A stretch of DNA of 64,000 bases from Sipunculus nudus. Lineage: Eukaryota > Annelida > Sipuncula > Golfingiida > Sipunculidae. The position numbers and the translations under genes are program-made. The stretch lies in contig CM049307.1 in NCBI GenBank assembly GCA_026874595.1, forward strand, positions 37,736,862 through 37,800,861, read 5' to 3'. The notes beneath the pieces are model-generated. The model was given only the letters and a program-made list of their open reading frames with translations. It was not told the origin of the DNA and searched no databases. Below, in pieces: positions 13,725 to 25,179 of this stretch (positions are counted from its first letter, which is position 1; every line of letters starts with the position of its first letter).

Positions 13725-14045
13725 GCCAGGTGTTTTGTTAAGTTTGACAAACTGGTTATCCAGGTGTTTTGATAAGTTTAAAACACTTGATTGTCCAGGT
13801 GTTTTGTTAAGTTTGACAAACTGGTTATCCAGGTGTTTTGAGAAGTTTAAAACACTTAATTGTACAGGTGTTTTGTTAAGTTTGACAAACTGGTTATCCA
13901 GGCATTTTGAGAAGTTTAAAACACTTGATTGTCCAGGTGTTCTGTGAAGTTTGTCAAACTGGTTACCCAGGCATATTGAGAGGATTAAAACACTTGATTG
14001 ACTAGGTGTTTTGAGAAGTTTGGCATTGGTGTAACACTGGTTATT
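13725..14045. repeat. 69-bp tandem repeat, about 4.5 copies
   Basis: The unit pairs two related half-units, CAGGTGTTTTGTTAAGTTTG ACAAACTGGTTATC and CAGGTGTTTTGAGAAGTTTA AAACACTTGATTGTC, together 69 bases. Because 69 is a multiple of three and stops are absent in one frame, a 70-codon open frame with a 23-residue repeat runs through it. That frame is a by-product and not evidence for a gene. Copies decay to the right. Confidence 0.9.
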
Positions 14046-14274
14046 CAGATGTTTCTAGCAGTTTAAAACACTCGGGTTTTTGAAAACTTAATTGAATAAC
14101 CTAGTTTATTAGCACTTTGCAACACACTTTGTGTCAAGATTTTTTAGCAGTTTAAATCACAGGTAACCAGATTTCTTTGCAATTTCCCTGTGTATCCAGA
14201 TATTTCAGGTCATTTTGAGTCCTAGACTGACCAGCTTCATGCTTGGATATATTTACGATTTGATTTGCATATAT

Positions 14275-14745
14275 ATCAGTATCCAGATTTTGTTAAACCA
14301 ACTAACAGATCTCCAGCCCAGGTGCAATACCAGATCTGATTTATTACCTGTACATGTGTTATACTAGATAAAACAAGGAGCAAAGTATTACCAGGCTTAA
14401 TGTAATAATAGTGATTTTGTAATACCAGTACTGATGTAATTCCAGCACAAGTGTCATAGTAGTGATCATATTGTATCAAGAGATATAATACAAGTGTAAT
14501 GACGATGCAGGTGTAATACCATTCAATTACCACTGTTACATGTAATACTACTAATGTAATATCTATAATACTAGTGATTATATAATATCATTATTGATGT
14601 AATTCCAGCCCAGTGTAATACTAGTGATTATGTAGGATCAACACAGATATTATACAAGCTCAAGTGTAATCTTGATGCTGATGTAATACCAGTCCATTTC
14701 CACAAATACATGTAATATTACAAATGTAATATCTGTAATTTACGG
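14275..14745. repeat. 163-bp direct duplication of TGTAATACC-rich sequence
   Basis: GATGTAATTCCAGC recurs at 14433 and 14596 with similar flanks, giving a period of 163 bases. The units are themselves composed of degenerate short repeats around TGTAATACCAGT. Confidence 0.75.
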
Positions 14746-16750
14746 GGATTAATATGATGTGGATCAGTGTTGGATGTCATGTTAAATGTGCATGATTTAT
14801 GAGGGCTGGACATGGCGGGAGTGATTGTTTTAGTGCTGTTATATTCAGGTTCTCCCCAGTGTGGAGCCTGGCCCTTGCTTTGCTGGTCATGTTCAAATTT
14901 CAGCTTGTTTCCATGTAGGATTGGGCCAATTATCACTGCAAGTTGCGTGTATTAGATAGATTACCCCTAGCCACGACGGCCCCTCCCGTGGATGACATTT
15001 TGAGTTTTTTGGCGGGGCGGCGCCAATAGAGGAGTCGGCATGCGTGTCCTCTGTCACCACCAGGTGTGACCCTTATTTAGGTGCTACCTTAATTCCAATT
15101 TCCAGACCTTCGCCAGCACAAGGTGGATCGCGAGCAATCAAATAAGCCATCAGCGGAGTACGGTCAAAGTAATGACTACTTCTCATCCCAGGATTAGACC
15201 CAGTGGGGTGCAAAGACGCACACAATGGTCTCTGTCTCTGTCAGGTGTGGACCGCTGCGTTTCATTTCCTTAAGGTTCTTGCAGTCTGAGATTATTTCGG
15301 CAGCGGGTTGCAACCTCGCATCCCTTTGTGAGGGTCACTTGCCTAATTACCGATGTTGGTTATGGGGGGTGGTATTATAGAACCTGCACGCTCTCTGCTG
15401 CAATTGCAGGTATCTTACAGCCCCGTAATCAAGCCACAGAAAGCCGTTTTTAATCTTCTCCATAGTGGCCGCCACGTTGCAAAATACTTGGGTCTATCCA
15501 CGCTGAAAACTTGACTGCGTCAGATAGCTTTTAATTAAATGTGCTGAAGCGGAGTGCTTTTGAGCTTTGCCTTGGGCGCTCATATCACAAGATATTAATC
15601 TGTGATACAAATAGGCTTGGTGGAGAAAAAGTCTTGTTGCTAATCATCTCCAAGTTGTTAGTCAGTTTTTACCTATGCTGTTTGACGCTGGAAAACGCAA
15701 AAGGCATTAAAGCAGTCACCGGTAAGCTAGTAGAGATGCAGCCGCCTCAGGTGGTCGTTTGAAGCAATATCAAGCCACACACACATTTTAAGTAGCTTCA
15801 ACGCGGCCTCATGCCTTGTGGCAAACAGCAAAATGGAGGTTTTATTCTTTGGCGCATTTGTTGCTGTACTTAATACACAAATACCAGTTGTCTCTGGTGT
15901 GTGTGTGAAATCCTACCATTGCACCGCAAAGTGCATTGTCTTACAAGTTCAGGAGGCCCCATGTTGAACCAAAAACATAATGTTTCATGAAATTGAATTT
16001 GAAAAAAAAGGTGTGAAAGAAATAAATGGATTGTTGCTTTTCACGCGTCCATTTATCCCTGCAGCATCTGACAAGGGGCCGATCAGGTAGAGAATTGTTC
16101 ACAGTGTGGTTACAAACAACTGGGACAATCAGAGCTGTTTTTGTTCTTATTTGGACACACTGGTTTCAGAACTGACATCCGAGTGTTAGTTAGCGCTTCA
16201 GATTACAGCTCCCAACAATGTTTCTCATGCCTTAGGTGCAGATGTCACACCAGTCGCAGCTGATTCCCGAGTTTTCATGCGCACTTTTTACACATGATGA
16301 ACACTGTTTGTGATCTCAAATTTTCTGTCGCATGATCAAGTGTGGTTAACACAATACTTAGAGTCTGATGTAGAATATCCAGGTAAAAAACGTCAAGGTG
16401 TGAAAAGTAGCTAGGTATGAAAAGTAGCAGTTTTCAGATAGCCAAGAAGGTTTAAATGGAATTTATCATTTTTCTGTTTGGTTGGGAGATGTTAAATTAC
16501 TTCAATAAATACTGGCGTGTGGCATTTTTTGGTCATTTTTTTCACAGCTTTCAGCAGAAGATGTAAAGTCCAACATTGTATGACAATCTGATTACCTCGC
16601 ATGGATGTGTTCATGCAGCTGTGATGGCATTTGTTATTTCAAACTTTAATAGGTAACAGGGCAGTTTTTGTAGCACTTTCCTGCAGCGGCTGTTTTAAAG
16701 GTCTCGCACATTTTGAACGGCACCTGTGTGCAGATTGGTCCTGTTTATTA
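14746..16750. promoter_or_regulatory. Putative conserved non-coding (enhancer-like) island 5, the longest
   Basis: Two kilobases of complex, balanced, non-repetitive DNA with no convincing exon. Segments include GGCGGGGCGGCGCCAATAGA near 15011, a T-box-like AGGTGTGA at 15062, TGAGATTATTTCGGCAGCGG near 15288, AGCTTTTAATTAAATGTGC near 15526 and TTTATCCCTGCAGCATCTG near 16052. The 73-codon frame at 15541-15762 matches nothing known and lacks splice support. It lies 1.4-3.4 kb upstream of the first visible pyrophosphatase exon. Enhancer identity is inference from texture. Confidence 0.4.
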
Positions 16751-17499
16751 ACTGAAGTTCGCTTTTATTGTTTTATATACTTATGAATAATTATATGTCA
16801 ATTGCAAAACCTGAAAGATTTTCAGAATACACAAGTGTTGATATGAATAATTTTATTTATAAGTAAAAATTAACATCGTAAGAAAATGTTCAGAACGTAT
16901 TTAAATAAAGCTGAGAAGTTTAAAATGGGTGTTTAATGTTCACTATAATTAGCTAAAGAAATATTACATAAACTTATGATTGCAGTCTCAGGTTAACTGT
17001 CAGGAAATTGTTCTCTGTTAGATAAAGGAAAATTTTAAACCTTGAATTTTGATGAGTAAAGTAAATGTTCGTTTAAAATAATTTATGTTATTTTTTGTAT
17101 TGGATGTTTTTATGACTTAAATTATTTTGCCTTGGAGATGCTTTAGATTATAAAGAAAATTCATTACTATCCAATCCATTTATCACCTTGAATTGTCACA
17201 TAAAATATATATGATTAAAAAAGAACTTATTGATAAAATTTCAAAATTACCTGTAATTAAAACAGAAATGTGCCTTATTTTTATTATTTTTTACAAAGTT
17301 AAATTGTAAATGAGAGGTAAAATAAATATTTTGATACAGATAATATTTAGTTTATTTTTATGAATCACATGGGAGCATTTTACTTACAGGTATATAATAA
17401 GCTTTAACAACTCATCAGAATTTACAGCTCATAAAACTGAAGAATTCTTATTTTAGTAGGAAACCAAATTAACAGTTTGAGGATTAATTCAAAAGAAGA
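16751..17499. other. AT-rich intronic sequence
   Basis: Low-GC DNA with no gene, repeat array or mobile-element signature. Confidence 0.55.
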
Positions 17500-18110
17500 T
17501 CACTAAGTCCAAAACAGGGTTATGCTTTTATTGTGTCCATGCTTGTATGCCCGTGTAAAGTAATGAGTGATTTTATCCACTATTGTTTTCTGTTCAAGTG
17601 GTCGTGGTGCGTGCATGCATGCACATGCACTGATGCACATGAGATGAGCAACCAGATCTTTGCCTGCTACAGGGCTGATAACATTATTTTCCTCTGAAGC
17701 CAAGCACATCTTTCACACTTTTCAATTTTAAAACATGGAAAGAAAATTACATGTTTGGTGCGTGTGGATGATAACATTTGTCCCACAGAGAAAAATTTCC
17801 TGGACTATTGTCAGACTGACAGATTGTGTCAGAAATTGATAAATGAGCCTCAAACTTGTTAAAAGGCCCACAGGTCCCTCGGGAAACTTGCACAGGGTGC
17901 AGAACCACGTGGCACAGATGGAGCCTGGTGTCACGCCCTGCATATGTTTCAAACCACCTCAAAGAGATCATATGAGGCCCCTTGCCTTTGAAGTGGTTTT
18001 GTTTTTATTCCACGCCTGTTGCTGCAGCACTCGACCCAAAGGAAATGAAATATACACAGACCCAGCAATGCATGACATCTTGTCCATTTCATCTGTAGCT
18101 TAACTGACAT
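17500..18110. promoter_or_regulatory. Putative conserved non-coding island 6
   Basis: Balanced complex sequence immediately upstream of the exon at 18133. Overlapping open frames on both strands (up to 86 codons at 17843-18103) are mutually exclusive shadows and match no known protein. It could act as an intronic regulatory element; evidence is composition only. Confidence 0.25.
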
Positions 18111-18132
18111 TCCTTCCAATTGTTGATTTCAG

Positions 18133-18173
18133 ATATTGATGATGTTGAAAAGATCATGCCAGGCTTCCTTAAG
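18133..18173 (+). CDS. PPA1: Inorganic pyrophosphatase, internal exon (DIDDVEK segment)
   Basis: A 41-base exon, acceptor ..TGATTTCAG and donor GTAAATG. It enters in phase 1 (its first two bases finish a GAT codon if the previous exon ends in G) and leaves in phase 0. It encodes (D)IDDVEKIMPGFLK, matching the DINDV..LKPGYLE helix start of eukaryotic family I inorganic pyrophosphatases, roughly residue 170 of the 289-residue human PPA1. The enzyme hydrolyses pyrophosphate to phosphate in the cytosol, pulling biosynthetic reactions forward. The upstream exons, which carry the catalytic Asp-rich DNDPID-type motif, are not in this window. Whether the animal has separate PPA1 and PPA2 genes cannot be judged, so the symbol follows the vertebrate name. 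Confidence 0.9.
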
Positions 18174-19024
18174 GTAAATGATGTATTTTTTTATGATGAT
18201 GATGAAAAGGGATATCATTGAATTTATTGTTATAACATAAAGGTGTACTGTTTCTGGGTTTTTTTTACTCTAAGAATTGTTGGGTTACATCTTTCATATA
18301 AAATATTTATTTATAAAAGTTATATTCTCAAAGAGATTAATTTATTAATATGTAGAACATTTCTCAAATTCATTTGCTACAAAATTATTGATCTATGGTG
18401 ATTTGTAAACAATTGCTTTATGCCATTTGAAACAGTTGATATTTTCCATTTACAATTTTGATATTTTTTTAAATATTGAGTACGAGAGAATGATGCTGTT
18501 CTGTTGGTAAAAGTGATTAAAATAATAAATGACACAATGTAATGTAAGATAATGTTATTAATAATTATCATGCATAATATAACTTACTACTGGAATACTT
18601 TGAAACATATTTTAATTATCATTATATACTGCATGTACTGTAATATTAATTTCCTATATTTAAATTTGTGTTTTTTTAAGTATATTTTGTTAGATGTAGA
18701 ATATATGCAAGTTTTAATTGGTTTTCATAACAAATGGTTTGAAAATGATAAATAGGTAAACAAATATAAACATAACAAAATAGTTGTCAGATAGAACACA
18801 ATAATGAGGTGTTTATTCTTGAGAAGTATTTAAATAATTTTAATTGTATATTGAGTTAAATGTGTATCAGTGTTATAAATAAAAAAAAATGTAAAATTAC
18901 AAAAAAAAGATAAGTTTATTTCCTTAAGGTTCAGTATTTGTGAAATCAATAAATTACAGTTGATAAAGGAATAATATATTATTTTTTCATTTTCCCTAAA
19001 CAAATTTATTCTCATATGTTTTAG
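18174..19024 (+). other. Pyrophosphatase intron, 851 bases
   Basis: GT..AG intron between two phase-0 exon ends. Very AT-rich, with a GATGATGAT run near its start. The minus-strand frames inside (64 and 115 codons) are chance frames. Confidence 0.85.
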
Positions 19025-19111
19025 GCCACTCAAGAATGGTTTAAGATCTACAAGATCCCTGCAGGAAAACCAGCCAACCAGTTTGCATTTGAAGGACAAG
19101 CGAAGAACAAG
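19025..19111 (+). CDS. PPA1: Inorganic pyrophosphatase, internal exon (WFKIYKIP segment)
   Basis: An 87-base exon of exactly 29 codons, acceptor ..GTTTTAG and donor GTGAGA, phase 0 at both ends. It encodes [20 protein letters not shown] followed by AFEGQAKNK. This is the most conserved C-terminal block of family I enzymes; the yeast counterpart reads [20 protein letters not shown]. The Tyr-Lys pair in IYKIP corresponds to residues that contact substrate phosphate in the yeast enzyme, and both are intact. The reading joins in frame to the exons on either side. Identification is very secure from the peptide alone. Confidence 0.96.
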
Positions 19112-19264
19112 GTGAGAACAATAGACCAACAGAAAATACATTTGATTTGAAAATACAAAAGTTTGGACACAAACCACTTATTCTTTCTCAGCCAATGTTT
19201 AGCCTTTTGATTACCAGTTCTGTAAAACAGTTTTTGTCTTTTTTTATGTGTGTATAAGTGTGTA

Positions 19265-19480
19265 CACTTTTGTGTTTGTGTCTTATTCCTTTTCATTTAC
19301 ACACACACACAGATCTTATTATATCGGCATCTTTATTATTAACCATGTGAAAAGAAGTTTTGCAAAACATATTTAATATTGTTGTATGTGTGTGTATACA
19401 TGTTTGTGTTTGTGTCTTATTCCTTTTGATATGCACACACACACAGATCTTAATTTTTCAGCATCTTTATTATAAATGTT
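19265..19480. repeat. 136-bp direct duplication with (CA)n cores
   Basis: TTTGTGTCTTATTCCTTTT followed by (AC)n and CAGATCTTA occurs at about 19273 and again at about 19409, inside the 13-kb intron. Confidence 0.8.
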
Positions 19481-20335
19481 TAAAATAAATTACAGTAAAT
19501 GCATTTGCATTTGTGCCTTTTGCTAATTGCACAGTATGTGGATGATGCCTTCTAGTGTGGTACACGCTGAATACTTTGATGTTTTTTGCCTTCTCACACT
19601 GGCCACCGGAGATTAAAGGCAAGTAAAGTAACTAGTTTAGGAAGATGATCTCTGCCATCTTTGTGCTTTGACACCCAATTGTCACAGAGCGTCATTACCT
19701 CCACAAAGATGGCCACACCTAATGACATAAAAGCTGGGGTTTTCTATACTAGACTCTAATGATGGGGTCAGTTTCAGTGGCTGTCGCAGGGCTTTGATCA
19801 GTACAGATGCTGGCCTTTGAAGGTTGTGTGTTTGTGTATCATCATAACAGTTGTTGTCTGTTGTTGACTGGTCAGGTAGCTGCTGCAGCCAGGGACAGTT
19901 CATGTCAACCAAAGCTGGGCTTTGTGACATGCCTCAATAGTGCCCAGCCTGTGTTGTATTGTTGTGGTCTTTGTGGCGGAAATGCTAGATACAGCAGGTG
20001 TCTATAGATGCATGTGATGTCTAGAGGCTCTCCTGATCATCATCTGCATCATTAGTGAAGGAGCATTCAGATCACTGACCACCCAGGACACCCTAGCTAT
20101 AATATCCAGTGTTTGCTTTATATGATATCTCACTTCCTGTTATAAAAGCAGCACAGTTTGAAGTCCCCGCTGTGCTGCTAAATAGTGAGTGTTAATTAAA
20201 TGGCGCTTGGAGCATATGATAGTGAGAAATTTCAGTTGATTAAGACACCTGATACTAACAATACCGCAAAACAAAGTTAGTTGCCAGTCTTTTAGAGAAA
20301 GCTAATCCAATCATTAACACAGTATATACATATAT
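19481..20335. promoter_or_regulatory. Putative conserved non-coding island 7
   Basis: Complex sequence with TTTGCTAATTGCACAGTATG near 19518, TAGCTGCTGCAGCCAGGGAC near 19876 and AGTGTTAATTAAATGGCGCTTG near 20188. It has no exon candidate and no repeat copy. Overlapping plus and minus frames of about 66-82 codons are shadows. Regulatory role inferred only. Confidence 0.3.
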
Positions 20336-20930
20336 ATTCCTGGGAAAAATAGGCTACCTAAGGCTCAGCTGTCCAATGTGGACTGGAAATGTTTTGTTCA
20401 GTTGTATCTATTTTTGCTTTGTTCATTGCAAAACGTAACTGAGAACTACAATACACTGTGAAGTTTTACAGAAACTGATCGTGAATTTCAGACATTTAAA
20501 TAATTCCTGCTGAAATCAGAAGTGTCAGACTTTCTATGATTTTGCCTGTTTTGTTCTTAATATTCAAAAGTGAATCCTTCAATCACAGGTTTTTGGCTAC
20601 ATGTAAAACATGGTGGTTCATTTGATGCCATAGTTTGTCTACCAATTTTAATTCAGAGAGATCTCAAACATGAAGCAGATATTGTTTTTTCTATCAAAAT
20701 TGTGTATTAAAGTGTAATATGTAGAAGTTGATTTAAGTTTCTTCATATAGTCTTCCATCAACACAGTTGTTGCATTGAACCAACTGATGTTTTGACCTTT
20801 TTGGTATTAACAACATGCTAGAGACTTTTCTATAAAGCTGTGTAGGGCTTGTGTCATAAGCAAGTTGTGGTGTCTTTGAGTTTTAGTGAAGTGACAAAGT
20901 TCTCTACCCAAGTGCCATGCAATATTTTTT
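20336..20930. other. Intronic sequence, nothing recognised
   Basis: AT-rich without repeat structure or coding evidence. Confidence 0.5.
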
Positions 20931-21640
20931 AACGCTATAACTTTTGAACCACTTGATATATTTTCATGATACTCAACTTGTGAATTGTCTCTACCAATAT
21001 CTCAGACAAGTTAAAAAAAATGGTGACATTGACCTTCATCATCAAGGACATATAGTCTTTAATAGAATAATTTGTGATTCCCATAAATTTAGAAGTAATG
21101 CATATTTTTTCCTCAAATATGAATCACTAATTGTTTTAATTAAGTCCCTTAAGGAGCTCAAACCTGGTGACCTTGACCAGGATCAATTCAGCGAGGATAG
21201 GAATTATTTTTGAACGCTATATATTTTGAACCACTTGATATATTTGAATTAACTTCAACTTGTGAATTGTCTCAACCAATATCTCAGATGAGTTTAAAAA
21301 AAAAATTGTGACCTTGACCTTTATCATCAAGGTCAAATAGGCCAACATAGAATTATTTGTGAACCCCATAACTTTTTAAGTAACCCATTTTTTTCTCCAA
21401 TGTTAATCACTAATTGTTTTAATCAAGTTCTTTGAGGAGCTCAAAACCTGGGGACCTTCACCTGGATCTTCAAGGTCAAACCAGCCAGAATAAAATCTCA
21501 GATCACTTCATAACCTTGGTACCTTGATCATCATCATACAAGGTCAAATCTTTAGAAATCCAGGATTTAAGTTAACACCAAACTTTTGAAGGGTCCATTT
21601 TTTCCCTCAAATTTGGTAAAGTGAGGCCCGTAGTCAGGGG
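20931..21640. repeat. 283-bp tandem duplication of a TGACCTTGACC-type repeat
   Basis: TTGAACCACTTGATATATT at 20943 recurs at 21226 (offset 283), followed in each copy by CTTGTGAATTGTCTC, a TGAC(A/C)TTGACCTT block and a TAATCACTAATTGTTTTAAT-like block. A partial third copy trails to about 21640. The 89-codon plus frame is not a gene. Confidence 0.85.
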
Positions 21641-22440
21641 AGACATACAGATGTTTTTGTGTCTCAAAAACCAGGTCCTCTAGTTATCAGGGTATCTTTG
21701 GCTTTATAAAAAAAGGTAAAATATAAGGGATCTCTAGGCCTGTCTTAAGAATATTTTTAAGGTTCTTTTGCAATTGTGTATGTGGTAAAATGTGTGTGTA
21801 TGTGTATGTGCATGTGAGATTTTCCTTTGCATCATCAGAGCATTCAGAAAAATGGGGTGAGCAACTGTGATGCTCAGTATCACTTGGATGCTTTTTTCTT
21901 GGGGTACAAGCATCCAACCACTTGTAACAGTCACTGACCATTTCCAACTATCCCCAAAACCAGTCAGTTGTGTAAACAATGTGCTGACTACTGACCCTGA
22001 GATGTCACTCTGATCAAATAGTCATAATGATGCAATTTCTAGACTAATCCTCTAGTGAAATGAAAATGAATTGAAAAAGATACAATTTTACTCAACCCCT
22101 CAAAATTTGACACAGATCACTATATTCTGGACAATGTATTGTTAATAAGAAGTTTCATATTATTATCAAGGTAGATATACCACTCATAAGGCATGTACAC
22201 CCAGGGATGCTGAACAATGCAATTATATTTTCCTTTTGTCAGTATTTTCATTCACCACCCAGGGACACATGACACCAGTGATTAAACACTATACCTGAGG
22301 TTAAATCTGTGCTGAAATAAATCAAAATGATTAAAGTGAAATACAAATTTAGGTCTGATTAGTAAAAACACACAAGGGAGGTTTCTCTTTGTGATAATTA
22401 TTGAGGTGGTATAATTGAAGCTTTTGGTTGATTCAGGGTA
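21641..22440. other. Intronic sequence, nothing firmly recognised
   Basis: Mixed composition, with a (TG/TA) stretch near 21790-21815. The minus-strand frames of 81-86 codons overlap each other in different frames and match nothing. Confidence 0.45.
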
Positions 22441-22960
22441 TTTGTCATACAGCTGAACTATTTTTTTTCAGCTCCCCCACTCATGTTAGTGACTGCTGCA
22501 GCTTTTGATCTATAAGTCAAAGTCTCAGGCAGCAGCAGACAGCACCAAGCAGCACTTGATTAAGTTTTTAAGCCTGTCCTATAGGGTGATTAAGCTACTC
22601 AGACCAATGAACATGTAGCTTCAAACAGATTTTGCGGCGCGATCCGAGACTGGTTTTACCTAGACACAGAATTTCATTATCTCAAATGCTTTCCATGGAA
22701 AAATGTAGGTCATATTTTTTAGGAATATGATTTCATTGCACACTTGTTGGTGAGAACCTTTGTTCTTTTTGTGGTATTTTGTTTTTCTGATGGTATTATT
22801 ATTACCAGCATGTCACCCATTCGTGAGTTTGGACAAGCTGATGAAACTTCTTCCAGGAAGGGTTTTACTTGGGCTGAGATGCATCAATTGGCCAAGCTAG
22901 ATTTACTTGCAAAGTGTCCTACAGATGGCGCTTCAATAGGATCTTCATGAAATAATGTCA
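22440..22960. promoter_or_regulatory. Putative conserved non-coding island 8
   Basis: Balanced segment with GTTAGTGACTGCTGCAGCTT near 22484 and TTTTGCGGCGCGATCCGAGA near 22630. No exon evidence. Weak candidate. Confidence 0.2.
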
Positions 22961-23080
22961 GACTCCTCAGGATTTCTGGGAAACTATGGAAAATAACCCC
23001 CTTAGGATACTCAGGATAGACAGTTTCAAGACAAAAATAAAATTGGCAAGTTTGAAGCATGGCCTCAGAGGAGTGGCTTG

Positions 23081-23150
23081 AGTAAATTTAATGCCACTAC
23101 CATCAATTATAGTGCAGCTTTTGACTGTTTCAGAGTGGATGGTGGTGGTT
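23081..23150 (+). repeat. Isolated monomer of the 48-bp minisatellite
   Basis: AATGCCACTACCATCAATTA then TAGTGCAGCTTTTGACTGTTTCAGAGTG matches the array monomer at 23.67-28.91 kb, but about 515 bases of unrelated sequence separate it from the array. Confidence 0.8.
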
Positions 23151-23665
23151 GATCCACAGGGTAGCTGTGGGAGCTATAGCTCCTCCCAGAGATTCTGACC
23201 TCTGGGGAAAAAAACATTAAGTGGCTGTACTGATCACACATGTGTAGGTCAGTATGATAAGTCTCAAAGTCTGGTGGACACTCACCTACTAACACAGTCA
23301 AACGATCAAATCTCTGCCCTGTGCCATCTCCTACCAAGTTTTGGACAAGTTTGCCCCTATATCTGTAAGATGGCTGCCTTTTGTGATTTATCTTTTTTAA
23401 ATTTCACTGAAGCTACAGATTATATAAGATAACATTAATTATTTTAATCATACAGGTATAGTATATATTAAGTATACTGAGTTAATATTTGTCTTTTCTT
23501 TACTGTGTCAATCATAGTTTACTATGATAACATGTCTAAACCATTATAAAATGCTAAGGTTCACAGCATTAAAAATGTTTTATCATAACTCCAAAGTATT
23601 TTTGGAAATGATTAATTGAGATGCAAAATTCAAGGGAAATACATGACAAATACATTTTTACATTT
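23151..23665. other. Unique-looking sequence between isolated monomer and array
   Basis: No gene, RNA or transposon was recognised. Confidence 0.5.
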
Positions 23666-23811
23666 GTGTAGATTTTGACTGTATCAGAATGAATGTCACT
23701 ACCATCAATTATAGTGCAGATTTTGAGTGTAACAGAGTGAATGCCACTACCATCAGTTATAGTGTAAATTTTGACTGTATCAAAAGGAATCCACCACCAT
23801 CAGTTATATTG
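23666..23811 (+). repeat. 48-bp minisatellite, left block (3 diverged units)
   Basis: Three degenerate copies of the 48-base unit. The block ends at 23803-23811 with GTTATATTG, which is repeated at 26775-26783 on the other side of the inserted element. Confidence 0.9.
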
Positions 23812-25179
23812 ACTACAGGCCGGTGAGACGCAGATTTTTGGGACGTAGGCCGCTGGGACGTACCCACTGAAGCGTATCCCGATAGGACGTATTTGTAAAA
23901 TAAGAGTACATGTATCACTTGTCTGACTGTCTAAACTTTACACTTACTAAAACAGAAAGACTAAGTAATAAAAGTTAATTATACTTTCGTTAGTAAACCC
24001 TCTCTTGGGTCTCTTTGGGAAATCATTAAGCTCTGTGATCGATGCAACATACGTCAAATCAGCACACGTTAATGCCTAGTATGTCTGTGTTATCCATTAT
24101 TACTATATTACCCTCATGCACTTATATCGTTGTGTTACTTAACTGAAGTTTGACAAAATATTTAGTAATTTTTTTAGTAATTTTATTGTTAATTAGAGCA
24201 TTATTTTGGCTTAAAGTATGACCATCCCTCAATAGTGATAAACTCCGTTTAGGTTAACCCATCAGCATTCTCCAATTTATTGGCCTAACCAGAGGTTTAA
24301 ATGACTGATAATTATAGGTTAAACGTGTAACATCTTACTTTATTTTCCATATTCCTGTTATAATTTTCACTATTATAAGTATGTATATCATGTTGTGAGA
24401 ACATATCAAACATGAACAAACTGCTCACCAGAGACCAGCAAAGCCGCAGTATAAACGCGGTCACGAGAAACCATTCACCCGACGCGGCCACTCGTACAGT
24501 TCAAAGGATGAACCTTTAATTAACGGACGAAAAATGTCGATCAAAGGTTTCTGGATGATGAATCATTTACATTGATCTCTTACAGGTACTTAATGTATTA
24601 AGGAAAGAATAAATATTTACATATTTTGATTATATTCGACTTCTGACAGGACCACATTCCGAATAAAAGACATTTTAAATAGACAACAATTTTATGAGAA
24701 AAAATAACTTTATAGAATAAAAAATGAGGTTGGTTGTTATTTTGTTAACATGAAAATACTACCTGTGCGTAGTATTCAGTTAGTATCATCCGCTCTGGCG
24801 CAAGTACGATCGGTGGCGGGTGACCTATTTTGAAACAAATTAAGTGCCGCGGTTGGTGTAGACAATAAAACTATCCTGAAAACGATTTCTCTCCAAATTG
24901 TATGTGTATATTTAATTTCTCGCGTGTGTCTGCATGTTGAAACCGCAGTGTTAAAAACTATCCTGCTGATTGAAGATTCCTCTATAAAGTGTGTGTGTGT
25001 GTGGGTTTTTTTTTTTATTTCACGGGTCAGTCTATGTGTTGAAACAGCTGAATAGTGAATGACGAATAACAATTATACCTTTGAGTTCCTACTAACCGCT
25101 AATTGAGTCCATAAAGAACCGCTAATGAATACCCATCTTCCATCAACCAACTGTAAACTTAATGTAAAACCAGAAGACA

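Noticed and set aside
1-18132. Search for the N-terminal pyrophosphatase exons (PRW.NAKMEI, WNYGA.PQTWEDP, GDNDPID segments)
   Set aside because: No splice-bounded sequence encoding these was found by eye. They probably lie upstream of the window.
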